From Acidobacteriota bacterium (GTDB lineage: Bacteria > Acidobacteriota > Terriglobia > Acidiferrales > UBA7541), in the NCBI GenBank assembly GCA_013289825.1, contig JABCZF010000007.1, positions 113,869 to 177,868 of the forward strand: 64,000 nt of DNA, in the 5' to 3' direction. The translations under genes were made by a program, and so were the position numbers. The notes under the pieces are model-generated. The model had not been told where the DNA came from. It did no database searches and saw only the letters and a list, made by a program, of their open reading frames with translations. Shown in pieces: positions 36,151 through 44,074 of this stretch (positions within the stretch are counted from its first letter, which is position 1; each line of letters begins with the position of its first letter).

Positions 36151-37368
36151 ATGCGTTCCCTTCTCATGAAAAAAGCCGCGCTTTTCCTGCGTGTCGGTGT
36201 CCTGTCATGGGCTAGCCTGCCCTTGGCGCTCGACGGCCAATTCCTGCGCGGGCAGGCCTCTTCGACATCGCTCGATTCCGCCGCGCACCCTTCCTCCGAG
36301 CGGGATTCCCCTGCCGCGTCCGCTCCGTCCGGCAGGCTCCGCGTATCGCAAGAAGTTCAGCTTACGGGGGATTCCTCCTGGGTTGACACCGGCGTCGACG
36401 TGCGCACGGGCGAACACCTGGTGGTAACTGCGACGGGCAAACTGCGGTATGCCGATCAGCAGACCGACACCGCCCCACCCGGCATGGCCCGTGGCTTCAA
36501 AGATCTTCTTCGTATTCTGCCCTTGAACGGCGCGGGACGCGGCGCTGTCATTGGCCGCATCGGCGACCAAGACACCTCGCAGCCGTTTCTCATCGGCGCA
36601 AAACGTGACCTCGTCTCGCCTCTATCTGGCCGCCTCTCGATCGGCATCAATCAACTCAGCAGCGACACGGGCGATGGCACGTATTCGGTTCGTATCGAGA
36701 TTTACCCCGCCGATGCCAACACCCACCTATACACCGCCAAGGCGGTGTCCTCCGTGCGCGGCGTCGGCGATGATCTCTTCTCCAAAATCCCGCGGCGCAT
36801 CTCGGACAAAGCCGGGGATCCTGGCGACATGGTCAACTTCCTGATCATCGGGTCCCGGGACGCCATGGAAAAAATTTTTACCACCGCCGGATGGGTGAAG
36901 GTCGACGCCAACGTCAAAGAGACGGTCCTCAACGGCTTGCTTCTAAGCATGTCCAAGGAGTCCTATCTCACCATGCCGATGAGCCCACTCTATCTCTTCG
37001 GCCGCCAGCAGGACTACGGATGGGCCCACGCCGAACCCATCTCCGTAGTCGCTTCGCGCAATCACCTGCGTATTTGGAAGGCACCCTTCGACGTCCATGG
37101 CCGAACTCTCTGGGTGGGCGCCGCCACCCATGATATCGGCTTTGAAAAGGATCAACGCAACAACCGCCTGACGCACAAAATCGATCCGAACATCGACAGC
37201 GAGCGCGATTTTGTGGAAAAAACGCTGGCGTCCACGGGCCTGGTCGCGGAAGTGACTCACGTCCTCCCACCAAATCCAATCCAAGAGGCCAAAACCGCTA
37301 CCGGTGGTAGTTTCCACTCCAACGGCCAGGTACTCGTCCTGAAACTCGGCGAACTCTCGCCGAGGTAG
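36151..37368 (+). CDS. Exported LssY C-terminal-domain protein
   Basis: About 405 residues with a signal peptide-like start (MRSLLMKKAALFLRVGVLSW). The middle (residues 60-200) is beta-rich; from about 225 on, GDMVNFLIIGSRDAMEKIF to the end matches the LssY C-terminal domain, with ISVVASRNHLRIW and VGAATHDIGFEKD as its most conserved pieces. LssY-type proteins are linked to type II secretion or lipid metabolism in other bacteria; no such genes adjoin it here. ATG 36151 or 36166 are the two plausible starts; the frame is open upstream to 35896 without a signal. Confidence 0.65.
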   Translation: MRSLLMKKAALFLRVGVLSWASLPLALDGQFLRGQASSTSLDSAAHPSSERDSPAASAPSGRLRVSQEVQLTGDSSWVDTGVDVRTGEHLVVTATGKLRYADQQTDTAPPGMARGFKDLLRILPLNGAGRGAVIGRIGDQDTSQPFLIGAKRDLVSPLSGRLSIGINQLSSDTGDGTYSVRIEIYPADANTHLYTAKAVSSVRGVGDDLFSKIPRRISDKAGDPGDMVNFLIIGSRDAMEKIFTTAGWVKVDANVKETVLNGLLLSMSKESYLTMPMSPLYLFGRQQDYGWAHAEPISVVASRNHLRIWKAPFDVHGRTLWVGAATHDIGFEKDQRNNRLTHKIDPNIDSERDFVEKTLASTGLVAEVTHVLPPNPIQEAKTATGGSFHSNGQVLVLKLGELSPR

Positions 37369-37504
37369 CGCGGACCTAGTAGGTCGTCCTGACTAGAACG
37401 CCCATGCCGCGAGCTACGAGTAATAAACGGTGCGCCGCGAAGCACTTTAAGCGTGCATGTAAATTATTACAACAACAAGACTTAACGGAAGATATAGGTT
37501 ATTC

Positions 37505-37567
37505 GAACATGTTCAAAATAGTCCTTGACAACTGCCCGGAGCTCGCCTGTATAATTTGAACATGTTC
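37505..37567 (+). promoter_or_regulatory. TetR-gene promoter with paired palindromic operators
   Basis: GAACATGTTC occurs at 37505-37514 and at 37558-37567; the second is part of the perfect 14-base palindrome TTGAACATGTTCAA (37556-37569). The operator centres are 53 bp apart, about five helical turns. Between them are TTGACA (37525-37530) and TATAAT (37550-37555), spacer 19. Transcription from that -10 box would start at or next to the ATG at 37562, so the mRNA may be leaderless. The layout points to autorepression. Confidence 0.7.
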
Positions 37568-38284
37568 AATACACCCACCGCGTCTCCCAAAGCCCAGCTC
37601 ACCCGCTCCCACATTCTCTCCACCGCCCTGCGGGTCTTTCGTGAGCGCGGCCTCGAAGCCTCCACCATGCGCGAACTGGCCTCCGCCGCAGGCGCTTCCC
37701 TGGGGTCCGCCTACTACTACTTCCCCAGCAAGGAAGCCATCATCCAGGCCTACTATGACGACGTGCAGGCCGAACACGCTCGCAGGGTAGCCGCAGCCCT
37801 CGTCGAAACGCGCCTGGATCTCAAGGATCGCCTCGGCGCCGCGTTTCACTCCAAACTCGACATCCTCCAGGGTGACCGCAAGCTTCTTAGCGCGCTCTTT
37901 CGCTATTCGGGCGAGCCGCAGCACCCGCTGTCCGTACTGGGCCACGGCACGCGCAAGAATCGCCAGCAAAGCATGTCCGTTTTTCTTACCGCAATCGGTG
38001 ACCAGCGCCTCCCCGACGACATTCGCGCGATTCTCCCCGCAGCCCTCTGGGCGCTGCACATGGGTATCCTTCTTTACTTCATCTACGACGATTCTCCCGA
38101 GCAGCAGCGCACGCGCCGATTGGTCGACGGTGTGCTTACCCTGCTGGTGCGCCTTCTTGCTCTAGTAAGGCTTTCGGTCCTAAAGCCCATCCGTGGCAGC
38201 CTCCTGGCGCTGCTGCAGGACTCCGGCCTTCTGCCGGAACCGGATTCCCCGCAAGTGCTCTTGATACAGGAGTCGCAACCATGA
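37562..38284 (+). CDS. TetR-family transcriptional regulator
   Basis: A 240-residue dimeric repressor. The N-terminal helix-turn-helix is visible (LRVFRERGLEASTMRELASAAGASLGSAYYYFPSKEAII, residues about 26-62), followed by a helical ligand-binding domain. The start ATG at 37562 lies within its own palindromic operator. It overlaps the next gene by four bases (ATGA), so regulator and membrane protein are translated together, and the regulator probably controls that gene. Ligand unknown. Confidence 0.88.
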   Translation: MFNTPTASPKAQLTRSHILSTALRVFRERGLEASTMRELASAAGASLGSAYYYFPSKEAIIQAYYDDVQAEHARRVAAALVETRLDLKDRLGAAFHSKLDILQGDRKLLSALFRYSGEPQHPLSVLGHGTRKNRQQSMSVFLTAIGDQRLPDDIRAILPAALWALHMGILLYFIYDDSPEQQRTRRLVDGVLTLLVRLLALVRLSVLKPIRGSLLALLQDSGLLPEPDSPQVLLIQESQP

Positions 38285-38901
38285 CCAAAAACTCATCCAA
38301 TCAACCGAAACCTACGCCGCAGCAGAATGGCTACAACCCAATCACCCTCGACGATGTACAAAGAACAGCTCAATCCACGGGCCCAGATTACCTCGGCGAG
38401 CTGCGCGGCCCGGCGGCCCGTTGTATCGCCGCTCCACTGTTGTTCTTCATCCTCGTGTTCAGCAACAGAGAACCTCTCGTTGCGCCCTTGACATTTCTGG
38501 TTCTCCTCGGCTGCCTCTTTATTCGCCTGGACGACCATCCTCGCCAGATCGCAGGCGTTCCATTGACGCTGGCTGCCATCAAGCTTTCTTTTCAAATGGT
38601 GTCGTTTTTGGACTCCCCCTCGCCCAGCGCCTTATCCTTCCGCGGGTTCTCGGACCCAGGATTTGTCTGGCTCCCAATGTTTTTCTCCATTTGCCTCGTC
38701 TTGATCCCGCGGCGAGACTCCGTCACCTACAGAATCATTCTCGCTGGCTCTTGTCTGCTCCTCGCGTCGGGACTTCTTCCGGGGGAGGGATTCGTTGCCG
38801 TCTTTTATTTGCTGGACACCACTCTTTTCCTCGCGATGGCCGTGGGAATATTCATCGATTTGAATTCTTACGTACGCCATGGTGTTCGGGCTGCTCACTA
38901 G
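38281..38901 (+). CDS. Hypothetical membrane protein
   Basis: A 206-residue protein with about five hydrophobic helices (residues 45-65, 62-80, 90-110, 130-150, 160-195) and a charged, low-complexity N-terminus. No recognised family motif. Translationally coupled to the TetR gene by a four-base overlap. Its likely role is a small transporter or envelope protein whose level the TetR regulator sets, but this rests on the gene order alone. Confidence 0.6.
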   Translation: MTKNSSNQPKPTPQQNGYNPITLDDVQRTAQSTGPDYLGELRGPAARCIAAPLLFFILVFSNREPLVAPLTFLVLLGCLFIRLDDHPRQIAGVPLTLAAIKLSFQMVSFLDSPSPSALSFRGFSDPGFVWLPMFFSICLVLIPRRDSVTYRIILAGSCLLLASGLLPGEGFVAVFYLLDTTLFLAMAVGIFIDLNSYVRHGVRAAH

Positions 38902-38938
38902 GCCTGGGACTACTCGAGAGTGATCGTATTGCATGACA

Positions 38939-38974
38939 AACGGCGGCGCCTCGCACCTGGCAGGCGCCGCCGTT
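38939..38974. terminator. Long perfect GC-rich hairpin (possible terminator)
   Basis: AACGGCGGCGCCT pairs perfectly with AGGCGCCGCCGTT (13 bp) around a ten-base loop (38952-38961). No long T-run follows on the plus strand (CTGTTC), so it may be a stabiliser or weak terminator. The rest of 38902-39187 holds no gene. Confidence 0.5.
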
Positions 38975-39187
38975 CTGTTCCCGATCAGGTTGATTCGAAC
39001 CGGCAGTGTTTTGTTGCGCGGTTGTTGCCCGAGAACTCCACTCGCTCCCTCTGGCGCTTCTTCTCTCCGGCACATCGTGCTCATGGGCCTCGACGCATCC
39101 AGCTTGAGAGGCAAGTTGCCTGCTATTGGAGTATGATGGCCGCCGCCGAGAAACCATCGGCTGGCAAGTCACTAGCCCGGAGTCATC

Positions 39188-39802
39188 ATGCCCGTCACCA
39201 AGCCAGCCAACGAACCAGCACGCCTCGCCGCACTCGAACGCTACGCCCTCCTCGATACCGACCCGGAAGAATCGTTCGATGATCTAACGCAGCTGGCCTC
39301 CTTCATCTGCAAAACTCCCATCGCACTGATTTCTTTGATCGACGACGATCGCCAATGGTTTAAATCGCGCGTAGGTCTCGCGGCTACGGAAACACCTCGA
39401 GAGGTCGCCTTTTGCTCCCACGCCATTCTGCAAAGAGATATTTTCGTAGTTCCCGACGCGTTAAAGGACGAGCGCTTCCGCGACAATCCGCTCGTCGTCC
39501 GAGACCCGCACATCCGCTTCTACGCCGGAGCGCCTCTTATCGACGAGGACGGCTACGCACTCGGCACGCTTTGTGTCATCGACCAAACTCCCCGCGAATT
39601 GACGACTGAACAGCGCGACGCTCTCAAATCGCTGAGCCGCTTGGTCCTGGCCCAGATGGAATTCCGCCGCAACCTGATCCTTTTAAAAGAAGTCCTAAGC
39701 GACCGCACCAAAGAAGAGCACGAGCGCGAGCAAGAGCTCCTAAAACTGCAGGCCACCCTGGTACGCGTCCTCGGCCTCCGTCACTCCGTCTCGCCCAAGT
39801 AG
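39188..39802 (+). CDS. GAF-domain protein
   Basis: A 204-residue protein made of one GAF domain with a C-terminal helix (residues about 155-200, coiled-coil-like). It opens with the common [21 protein letters not shown] motif seen at the front of many stand-alone GAF and sensory proteins, and has the [19 protein letters not shown] block. No output domain is attached. It may bind a small ligand or modulate a partner; what partner is unknown. No clear operon neighbours. Confidence 0.8.
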   Translation: MPVTKPANEPARLAALERYALLDTDPEESFDDLTQLASFICKTPIALISLIDDDRQWFKSRVGLAATETPREVAFCSHAILQRDIFVVPDALKDERFRDNPLVVRDPHIRFYAGAPLIDEDGYALGTLCVIDQTPRELTTEQRDALKSLSRLVLAQMEFRRNLILLKEVLSDRTKEEHEREQELLKLQATLVRVLGLRHSVSPK

Positions 39803-39918
39803 GAAATAGAGAGTGGCTCAGGGAGCCGGCCGGACCGTGTTCCACCGCCTTCCTCTCTCTGAACTCGGTGTCCCCCGCGCCCTCGGTCTAAGATTCAAAT
39901 GTCGATTGCCAATCTGCC

Positions 39919-40878
39919 CTAAGCAGCGCCAACCGCCTGTCGCAACGCCTCGCGCGAAATATTTGCTCCGCTCACCACCAGCACAACGTTTTCGCCGAAG
40001 TCCGCTCCCGCCGCGAGCAAAGCTGCCGTGCTGGCCGCCCCCGCCGGCTCCGCCAAAACATGCTCCTCCACAAGCAAAATCTCAATCGCCTGTAACATCG
40101 CCTCCTCGCTTACAAGCACCACATCATCCACAAGCCTCTTCACGTCGCGCACATTCGCCGCATCCGGCGTCCGCGTAGCCAACCCATCCGCAATGGTGTC
40201 GCAAGTCTCCGTCTCCACCACACGATCTTCCTTCCAAGACCGGTAATACGCCGGCGCGCGTTCTGCCTGCACGCCGATAATCATCACCTGTGGCGCAAGC
40301 TGTTTCACCGCCGCCGCAATCCCACGAATGAGCGCGGTATCGCCCATGGGCACCACAATCGCGCTGGCCTCCGGCAGCTGCTCCAGAATCTCGCAACCAA
40401 TCGTCCCCGGCCCCGCCGGCAAATCCACATCAGTAGCATCATTCAAAAAATAAACTCCAGGACTCTTCGCGTACTCGTCAGCCAGCTTAAACGCCGCCGC
40501 CAAATCCGTTCCGCCGCATTCCACAATCTCCGCCCCTAGCGAAGCAATCCTGCCCCGCTTCACGGGATTGCATCCCGCCGGCAAAAAAATCCGCGCCTTA
40601 ACTCCAAACAGTTTCCCCGCATACGCCACCGCCGCCCCATGATTCCCCGTGCTTGACGCAACCACCTCCTCAACGCGCCCGCGCGTCAAGCGCGTCGCCA
40701 AAGCCCACAAAGCCCCCCGCACCTTGAACGACCCGGTAGGCAACTCCACCTCCAACTTCAACCAAACGCGCTTCCCGAGCCTCTCACTTAAAAACGCCGC
40801 CCCGATCAACCGCGTCGCCGCGAAATACTTCGCAAGAAATCCTTGCGCTTTTCGTACGGTTGTTAGCTCTGGTGGCAT
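39919..40878 (-). CDS. Threonine/serine dehydratase-like PLP enzyme
   Basis: A 319-residue fold-type II pyridoxal-phosphate enzyme. The cofactor Lys is in LPTGSFKVRGAL, the substrate-anchoring loop is ASSTGNHGAAVAYA, and the phosphate loop is likely GAAST near residue 275. Length and motifs fit catabolic threonine ammonia-lyase (IlvA/TdcB-like without the ACT regulatory domain) or a serine racemase-like enzyme. Start placed at ATG 40878 (MPPELTTV); an in-frame start at 40950 adds 24 residues. Exact substrate is uncertain. Confidence 0.83.
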   Translation of the reverse strand: MPPELTTVRKAQGFLAKYFAATRLIGAAFLSERLGKRVWLKLEVELPTGSFKVRGALWALATRLTRGRVEEVVASSTGNHGAAVAYAGKLFGVKARIFLPAGCNPVKRGRIASLGAEIVECGGTDLAAAFKLADEYAKSPGVYFLNDATDVDLPAGPGTIGCEILEQLPEASAIVVPMGDTALIRGIAAAVKQLAPQVMIIGVQAERAPAYYRSWKEDRVVETETCDTIADGLATRTPDAANVRDVKRLVDDVVLVSEEAMLQAIEILLVEEHVLAEPAGAASTAALLAAGADFGENVVLVVSGANISREALRQAVGAA

Positions 40879-41059
40879 ATAGAAATGCACCTCACCTGTC
40901 CGCGTATCGAACCTCTCCGGGCTTGACCGTATCCAAGAGCAGCCCAACACTCAGGTACCGCCGCGAGATCATGCTCGTCGAGGATTTCCGCTGAAGCCCC
41001 GTGCGGAAAATCGCCTTTTGTCGTGTCGCACAAATGCTAAGTTGTAGTACAATAAACGT

Positions 41060-41290
41060 ATGCGCTGTGCAATTCAAGCAAGACTCGATGATGGCTCGCA
41101 AAAAAGGCTTACCCTGCTGGTCCGCGAATTGGGCTGGAGCCCTTCGCGGGTCGTGCGAGAGGGCCTGCGTGTTCTGGAAGCAACTTATCTGCGAAAGAAG
41201 AAACGCGGCATAATTGGCCTCGGAAAATTCTCGTCCGGTATCCCCGACCTCGGCTCGAACAAAAAGCACCTGCGTGACTTTGGGAAGTGA
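41060..41290 (+). CDS. Antitoxin-like protein of a PIN toxin-antitoxin pair
   Basis: A 76-residue basic protein with a ribbon-helix-helix-like N-terminus (DGSQKRLTLLVRELGWSPSRVVREGLRVLEA) and a Lys/Gly-rich C-terminal tail, as expected for a DNA-binding antitoxin that wraps a toxin with its tail. It ends in a four-base overlap with the PIN gene (GTGA). A TACAAT -10-like box at 41048-41053 leaves almost no 5' leader. Confidence 0.75.
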   Translation: MRCAIQARLDDGSQKRLTLLVRELGWSPSRVVREGLRVLEATYLRKKKRGIIGLGKFSSGIPDLGSNKKHLRDFGK

Positions 41291-41703
41291 AACCTGTCCT
41301 GCTCGACACCGGCGTTATCGTTGCGCTTCTGGACCGCAGCGAGAAGGCTTACCGTGCCTCGGCCGAGGCCATCCATCGGGCGGTATGGCCCCTAATAACC
41401 TGCGAAGCCGTGATTGCCGAGAGCTGCTATTTGTTGCGCAAATTCCCGGGTGCCCCCGAAGCGATCCTGGATAACGTGGTTGCCGGAATTTTCCAAATTC
41501 CTTTTCAAATTTCCAAGGAAGCCGCTGGCATAAAGCGGATTTTGCGAAAATACCGAGATCGCAAAATCGATCTCGCCGACGCCTGCCTGATTCGCTTGGC
41601 CGACGAATTTGAAACCGCCGACATTCTAACGCTCGACAACGACTTCAAGATCTATCGTTGGGGCCAGAACAAGCCCTTTCGTATTTTGTTGGATCTGCAT
41701 TAG
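41287..41703 (+). CDS. PIN-domain toxin (VapC-like)
   Basis: A 138-residue PIN ribonuclease. Predicted acidic metal ligands are Asp7 (LLDTGVIVALL), Glu45 (CEAVIAESCYLL), Asp98 (KIDLADACLIRLAD) and Asp117/119 (ILTLDNDFKIYR), all in the expected spacing. VapC-type toxins cleave tRNA or other RNA and are neutralised by the cognate antitoxin, here the gene with which it overlaps. GTG start inside the antitoxin's stop. Likely intact; whether it acts as a toxin is inferred from the family and arrangement. Confidence 0.85.
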   Translation: MKPVLLDTGVIVALLDRSEKAYRASAEAIHRAVWPLITCEAVIAESCYLLRKFPGAPEAILDNVVAGIFQIPFQISKEAAGIKRILRKYRDRKIDLADACLIRLADEFETADILTLDNDFKIYRWGQNKPFRILLDLH

Positions 41704-41822
41704 TCGACCCAACGGCCTCCATTTTTAAGACTGTGGCTATTCATTTCTCGGCGCGGCTCTGCGCCGCTGCGTTATCTTTTTCTTCTTGCCACCGCTTCGT
41801 TCAGTCCTTATCTCATTACGGC

Positions 41823-42866
41823 TCATCCGGCGACCGTAGCAGCTTCTCCGGTCCTCGAGGCTTTCCACAATTGAATGTACGGCTCCAGATCTTTCATCAT
41901 TTTTTGGAACTGAGGAATGTCCAGCGACTGCGCGCCGTCACTAATCGCTTTTTCCGGTGCGGGGTGCACTTCCACGAGCAATCCGTCGGCACCAATCGCT
42001 ACCCCGGCGCGCGAAACGGCGGGCACCAGGCTGCGTTTCCCCGTTGCATGGCTCGGGTCGAGAATTATGGGCAGATGTGTCAATTCATTCAGCGCCGGGA
42101 TCGCTGCGATGTCGCATGTGTTGCGCGTTTCTGTTTCAAACGTGCGGATGCCTCGTTCGCACAGGATCACGTCGGAATTTCCATGCGCGACGATATACTC
42201 TGCGGACATCAGCAACTCCTTGATTGTTCCGCTCATGCCGCGCTTCAGCAGCACGGGCCGCCCACATTTTCCCAGCGCCTTCAGCAGGATAAAATTTTGC
42301 ATGTTGCGCGCGCCCACCTGCATGATGTCCGCGTACTGCGCAATCAGATCCACGTCGCGGTCACTCATCACTTCCGTGATAATCGCGAGGCCCGTGGCCT
42401 TCTTCGCCTTCTGCAGCAGTTTCAGCCCTTCTTCTTCCATGCCCTGAAAATCGTACGGCGAAGTCCGTGGCTTGAAGGCGCCGCCGCGCAGGATTTTCGC
42501 GCCCGCCGCAGCCACTCCCTCTGCCGCGCGCATGATCTGCGTTTCTGATTCCACCGAGCACGGCCCGGCCATCACCACAAATTCGTCACCCCCAATTTCC
42601 GTGCCATTCACGCGCACCCGCGTCTTCCCTGCGCGGAATTGTTTGCTCACGAATTTGTACGGCGCGGAGATGCGCACGACTTTCTCTACCTGGGGCAGGG
42701 ATTCGACGGATTCCATGCATGCCGTCACGTCTCCCACTCCCACTACGCCGATGACCACGCGCTCTTCTCCTTCTATCGAGTGCACCTTGTAGCCGAAATG
42801 TTCCACTTGGTTGCGCACTTCATCGATCTCCTGACGGGTGGCGTGCAGTTTCATTGAAATAATCAT
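41823..42866 (-). CDS. aroF: 3-deoxy-7-phosphoheptulonate (DAHP) synthase
   Basis: Condenses phosphoenolpyruvate with erythrose 4-phosphate, the first step of the shikimate pathway. 347 residues: an N-terminal ferredoxin-like (ACT-like) regulatory domain (residues 1-75, [12 protein letters not shown]) as in the Thermotoga-type enzyme, then a beta/alpha barrel with [27 protein letters not shown] and [14 protein letters not shown] substrate segments. GAGGTGAGAGG precedes the ATG. Expression appears to be controlled by a leader peptide and terminator between 43130 and 43003. Confidence 0.94.
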   Translation of the reverse strand: MIISMKLHATRQEIDEVRNQVEHFGYKVHSIEGEERVVIGVVGVGDVTACMESVESLPQVEKVVRISAPYKFVSKQFRAGKTRVRVNGTEIGGDEFVVMAGPCSVESETQIMRAAEGVAAAGAKILRGGAFKPRTSPYDFQGMEEEGLKLLQKAKKATGLAIITEVMSDRDVDLIAQYADIMQVGARNMQNFILLKALGKCGRPVLLKRGMSGTIKELLMSAEYIVAHGNSDVILCERGIRTFETETRNTCDIAAIPALNELTHLPIILDPSHATGKRSLVPAVSRAGVAIGADGLLVEVHPAPEKAISDGAQSLDIPQFQKMMKDLEPYIQLWKASRTGEAATVAG

Positions 42867-43002
42867 GGCTTGTCCCTCTCACCTCCATTTTTTCTTTCCG
42901 AACTGTTCTGCGCACAGCAGTTCCCAGGAACCCTCTTCGCAAAAATCTTCCAAAATATCCCGTCCAAAAACCGTTCCGTAAAACCTTCCTCTGCCCCAAA
43001 AT

Positions 43003-43028
43003 AAAAAAACCCACTCGCTGCGAGTGGG
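43003..43028 (-). terminator. Attenuator terminator in the DAHP synthase leader
   Basis: On the minus strand CCCACTCG (43028-43021), loop CAG, CGAGTGGG (43017-43010), then seven T (43009-43003). It is a perfect 8-bp stem followed by a T-run, placed 137 bases before the aroF start, which makes it an attenuator rather than an end-of-gene terminator. Confidence 0.88.
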
Positions 43029-43065
43029 TCGAAACTTTCTTCCGCTGTTTCTGATTACAGAATCG

Positions 43066-43072
43066 CCCCTCG
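43066..43072 (-). promoter_or_regulatory. Candidate antiterminator segment
   Basis: CGAGGGG, just after the leader stop, can pair with the 5' arm of the attenuator (CCCACTCG) through seven base pairs with one bulged A, which would block the terminator. It can alternatively pair with CACTCG inside the leader ORF. Confidence 0.65.
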
Positions 43073-43076
43073 CCTC

Positions 43077-43130
43077 CTAGATGGGTGGGTACCAAAATCG
43101 AAACCAATACGAGTGCGTGCCGCGATCCAT
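43077..43130 (-). CDS. Aromatic-rich leader peptide of DAHP synthase
   Basis: A 17-codon ORF too short for ordinary gene calling: MDRGTHSYWFRFWYPPI, start ATG at 43130, stop TAG at 43077. Six of seven consecutive codons specify Tyr, Trp or Phe (two of each). It lies 264 bases before the aroF start, ahead of an antiterminator segment and an intrinsic terminator, so ribosome stalling at aromatic codons would plausibly prevent termination. No strong Shine-Dalgarno is visible; the nearest purine run, AGGGGAAAG, is about 18-27 bases upstream. Translation is therefore predicted, not shown. Confidence 0.7.
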   Translation of the reverse strand: MDRGTHSYWFRFWYPPI

Positions 43131-43261
43131 GGTCTTAGTGTATTTGGTCTTTCCCCTAGAAACAACAAATATTTCGTGCGCTTCTTTGCTCGCGGGTGCC
43201 TTCGTCTCCTGCGCCGAAAACCGGCAATTTGTCGAGCCGCGAGGCTTCTAACCCTACGTTA

Positions 43262-44068
43262 TCAATTCAGTAGCACGGCGAGGTGGTAGCGAGTGAAACC
43301 AGGGGGGTCGCCCCCTCGGCATGCGCCGACGGCCGCCCTTCGATACGCGCGGCTCTTGACGCGTTGCAAAAGATCGTCGGGAAGTTTGTTGAGATCCGTC
43401 ACTTCAAAACGGATTGCGTACGACGCGGGAGCGCCGGCGAAGCCGTGGTCCATGTTGCATGTTTTGCGAGCATCCGCCGTTACCTCCGCGGTCAGCAAGC
43501 CAGTTGCCTTCAGCAGGGAAACCACCTTTTCTTCCTGCTGCTCCAAGCTCAGCGCTTCAACCGGGCGAGAAAAATCCTGCACGGCAAACAGTCCACCGCT
43601 CCCCCTCATGGTTGCGATGCCTACAGCGGTGACCTCAACGTTGAGAATATTCTTACGGTGGCCGGCAGAGTGCATCCAACCGTTGTGAATGGTCTCGGGA
43701 TTGGGGCCCACGGCGATGTTTTCTGCGATCATCGAGAATCTCGCACCGGCCTTAGCGGCACGCTGGTCCAGGGGAGGCTCATCCAAACACTGGTGCAAGA
43801 GCAGATTCTGACTCACCATGACCTGGGCGTGCTGGCGCGCGGCGGTGGCCAGCGCCTCATCCCATTTGAGCGGTTGTAGTCCGGCTGCGGAACGCTCGCG
43901 GTTGGCGGCGTCGAGAAGGAGTTTGTCCTCAGCTGAGGGATGCCCTGAGAGCGGCGGAGCCGGAACTGGCGGACGATTCTGCTGGCGGTCTTGCGGATAA
44001 GCGGCGGAAATGCAAGAAAGAAGGCACAACACGGCGGCCGCGTTTCCGAACGAACGCGTACTTTTCAT
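43262..44068 (-). CDS. Secreted CAP-domain protein
   Basis: A 268-residue exported protein of the cysteine-rich secretory/antigen 5/PR-1 family (here without many cysteines). Signal peptide FGNAAAVLCLLSCISAAYP, Pro-rich linker, then the CAP fold: LLDAANRERSAAGLQPLKWDEALATAARQHAQ, IAENIAV and HNGWMHSAGHRKNIL, with CAP histidines and Glu in place. Bacterial CAP proteins are secreted and poorly understood. It follows the anti-sigma gene by 6 bases, so the ECF factor may regulate it. Its last 20 residues are Arg/Gly-rich and less typical. Confidence 0.8.
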   Translation of the reverse strand: MKSTRSFGNAAAVLCLLSCISAAYPQDRQQNRPPVPAPPLSGHPSAEDKLLLDAANRERSAAGLQPLKWDEALATAARQHAQVMVSQNLLLHQCLDEPPLDQRAAKAGARFSMIAENIAVGPNPETIHNGWMHSAGHRKNILNVEVTAVGIATMRGSGGLFAVQDFSRPVEALSLEQQEEKVVSLLKATGLLTAEVTADARKTCNMDHGFAGAPASYAIRFEVTDLNKLPDDLLQRVKSRAYRRAAVGACRGGDPPGFTRYHLAVLLN

Positions 44069-44074
44069 GGAGAG

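Noticed and set aside
37505..37567. LexA (SOS) boxes
   Set aside because: GAAC-N2-GTTC is too short; the LexA sites of this type need GAAC-N4-GTTC.
38985..39010. GATTCGAACC looks like a tRNA T-loop on the minus strand
   Set aside because: No matching T-stem, anticodon arm or acceptor stem can be built around it.
42820..43107. 95-codon open frame with TTG start over the DAHP synthase leader
   Set aside because: It runs through the terminator and into aroF in another frame; the aromatic leader ORF in a different frame explains the region better.
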